Assembly (NCBI GenBank): GCA_022823775.1
Contig: JAJEHI010000068.1
Location: forward strand, 1-32,358
Source: Defluviicoccus sp.
GTDB lineage: Bacteria; Pseudomonadota; Alphaproteobacteria; MPNO01
Direction: 5' to 3'
Length of the DNA stretch: 32,358 nt
In this document: piece after piece, positions 32,220-32,358 of the stretch
Numbering within the stretch: position 1 is the stretch's first letter
Layout of the letters: each line of letters opens with the position of its first letter
The notes under the pieces: generated by a model
What the model saw: the letters and a program-made list of their open reading frames with translations, nothing else
The model's database searches: none
Told to the model about the DNA's origin: nothing
Program-made: the position numbers and the translations under genes

Positions 32220-32358
32220 ATGGCGATCACGCACTCCACGCACGAGGCACCGACGCAGGAAGCCGCCCTGCCCTCCGCCCTGGCCGGGATCAACAGCAAT
32301 GTGCTGGACGACTCGGTCCTCAAGAAGCTGGTGGATCCCGATGTCTACTACGCCCTGG
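32220..32358 (+). CDS. Unidentified protein, N-terminal fragment
   Basis: The reading frame begins with ATG at 32220 after CGGAGAAC (GGAG about 11 nt upstream) and stays open to the window end, 46 codons. It starts MAITHSTHEAPTQEAALPS, then LAGINSNVLDDSVLKK and LVDPDVYYAL. I do not recognise the family. The disordered Thr/Ala/Glu-rich lead suggests a cytoplasmic protein without a signal peptide. It is transcribed away from the RsbW-like gene. Confidence 0.5.
   Translation, partial: MAITHSTHEAPTQEAALPSALAGINSNVLDDSVLKKLVDPDVYYAL

Noticed and set aside
31962..32243. A 93-codon minus-strand frame upstream of the kinase
   Set aside because: No motifs, no ribosome site, overlaps the start of the plus-strand gene at 32220; probably leader sequence.

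Overview
The window is GC-rich (about two thirds G+C by eye) and densely coded, with many 1-4 nt stop/start overlaps. The gene content suggests a metabolically versatile alphaproteobacterium, possibly Rhodospirillales-like: livKHMGF-type uptake with acyl-CoA synthetases, FadB with its dehydrogenase half first, LLM and FAD monooxygenases, and a PP2C/STAS/RsbW-type regulatory set. This placement is inference from gene content only. I see no tRNA, rRNA, CRISPR array or insertion sequence.

Layout. (1) 1-71: the N-terminus of a sulfatase running off the left edge. (2) 240-1929, minus strand: a less GC-rich accessory block. It holds a broken reading frame (possibly the tail of a DNA methyltransferase), a TIR-like NADase-type protein, and an MntA-HepT toxin-antitoxin pair, chained by overlapping stops and starts. 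(3) 2041-9062: catabolic genes. An opine-dehydrogenase-like enzyme diverges from a double-VOC protein; an acyl-CoA dehydrogenase, an FAD monooxygenase and an LLM oxidoreductase form a minus-strand operon. (4) 9208-14543, plus strand: a fatty-acid beta-oxidation operon (fadD, thiolase, fadB) with a recognisable sigma70-type promoter. (5) 14554-21130, minus strand: a branched-chain-amino-acid-type ABC operon livH-M-G-F, with an acyl-CoA synthetase between livF and the binding protein. (6) 21281-23273: a MetE-C-like protein and an SDR enzyme lacking the usual active-site lysine. (7) 23328-31885: a regulatory region with a STAS protein, an AmtB ammonium transporter, a solute-binding protein, a methyltransferase, a binding-protein/permease fusion, a permease/Cache/HAMP/PP2C-phosphatase fusion, and an RsbW-like ATPase. 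(8) 32220-end: the start of an unidentified gene.

How they work together. Regions 3-5 form a module for importing and oxidising a carboxylic acid: uptake (Liv), CoA activation (two ligases), dehydrogenation, hydration/oxidation, thiolysis. The substrate is unknown.

The most striking part is region 7. Two amino-acid-type ABC permease domains are present, one fused to a periplasmic binding domain and the other to a complete Cache-HAMP-PP2C signalling output, with no matching ATPase gene in the window. In both permeases the cytoplasmic EAA (ATPase-coupling) loop looks shortened or degenerate by eye. With the nearby STAS protein and RsbW-like kinase, this looks like an importer converted into a transmembrane receptor that drives a partner-switching cascade. 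The catalytic PP2C residues, the STAS serine and the kinase N/G boxes are all visible. The ligand, the sigma factor or other target, and the role of the co-transcribed methyltransferase are unknown.
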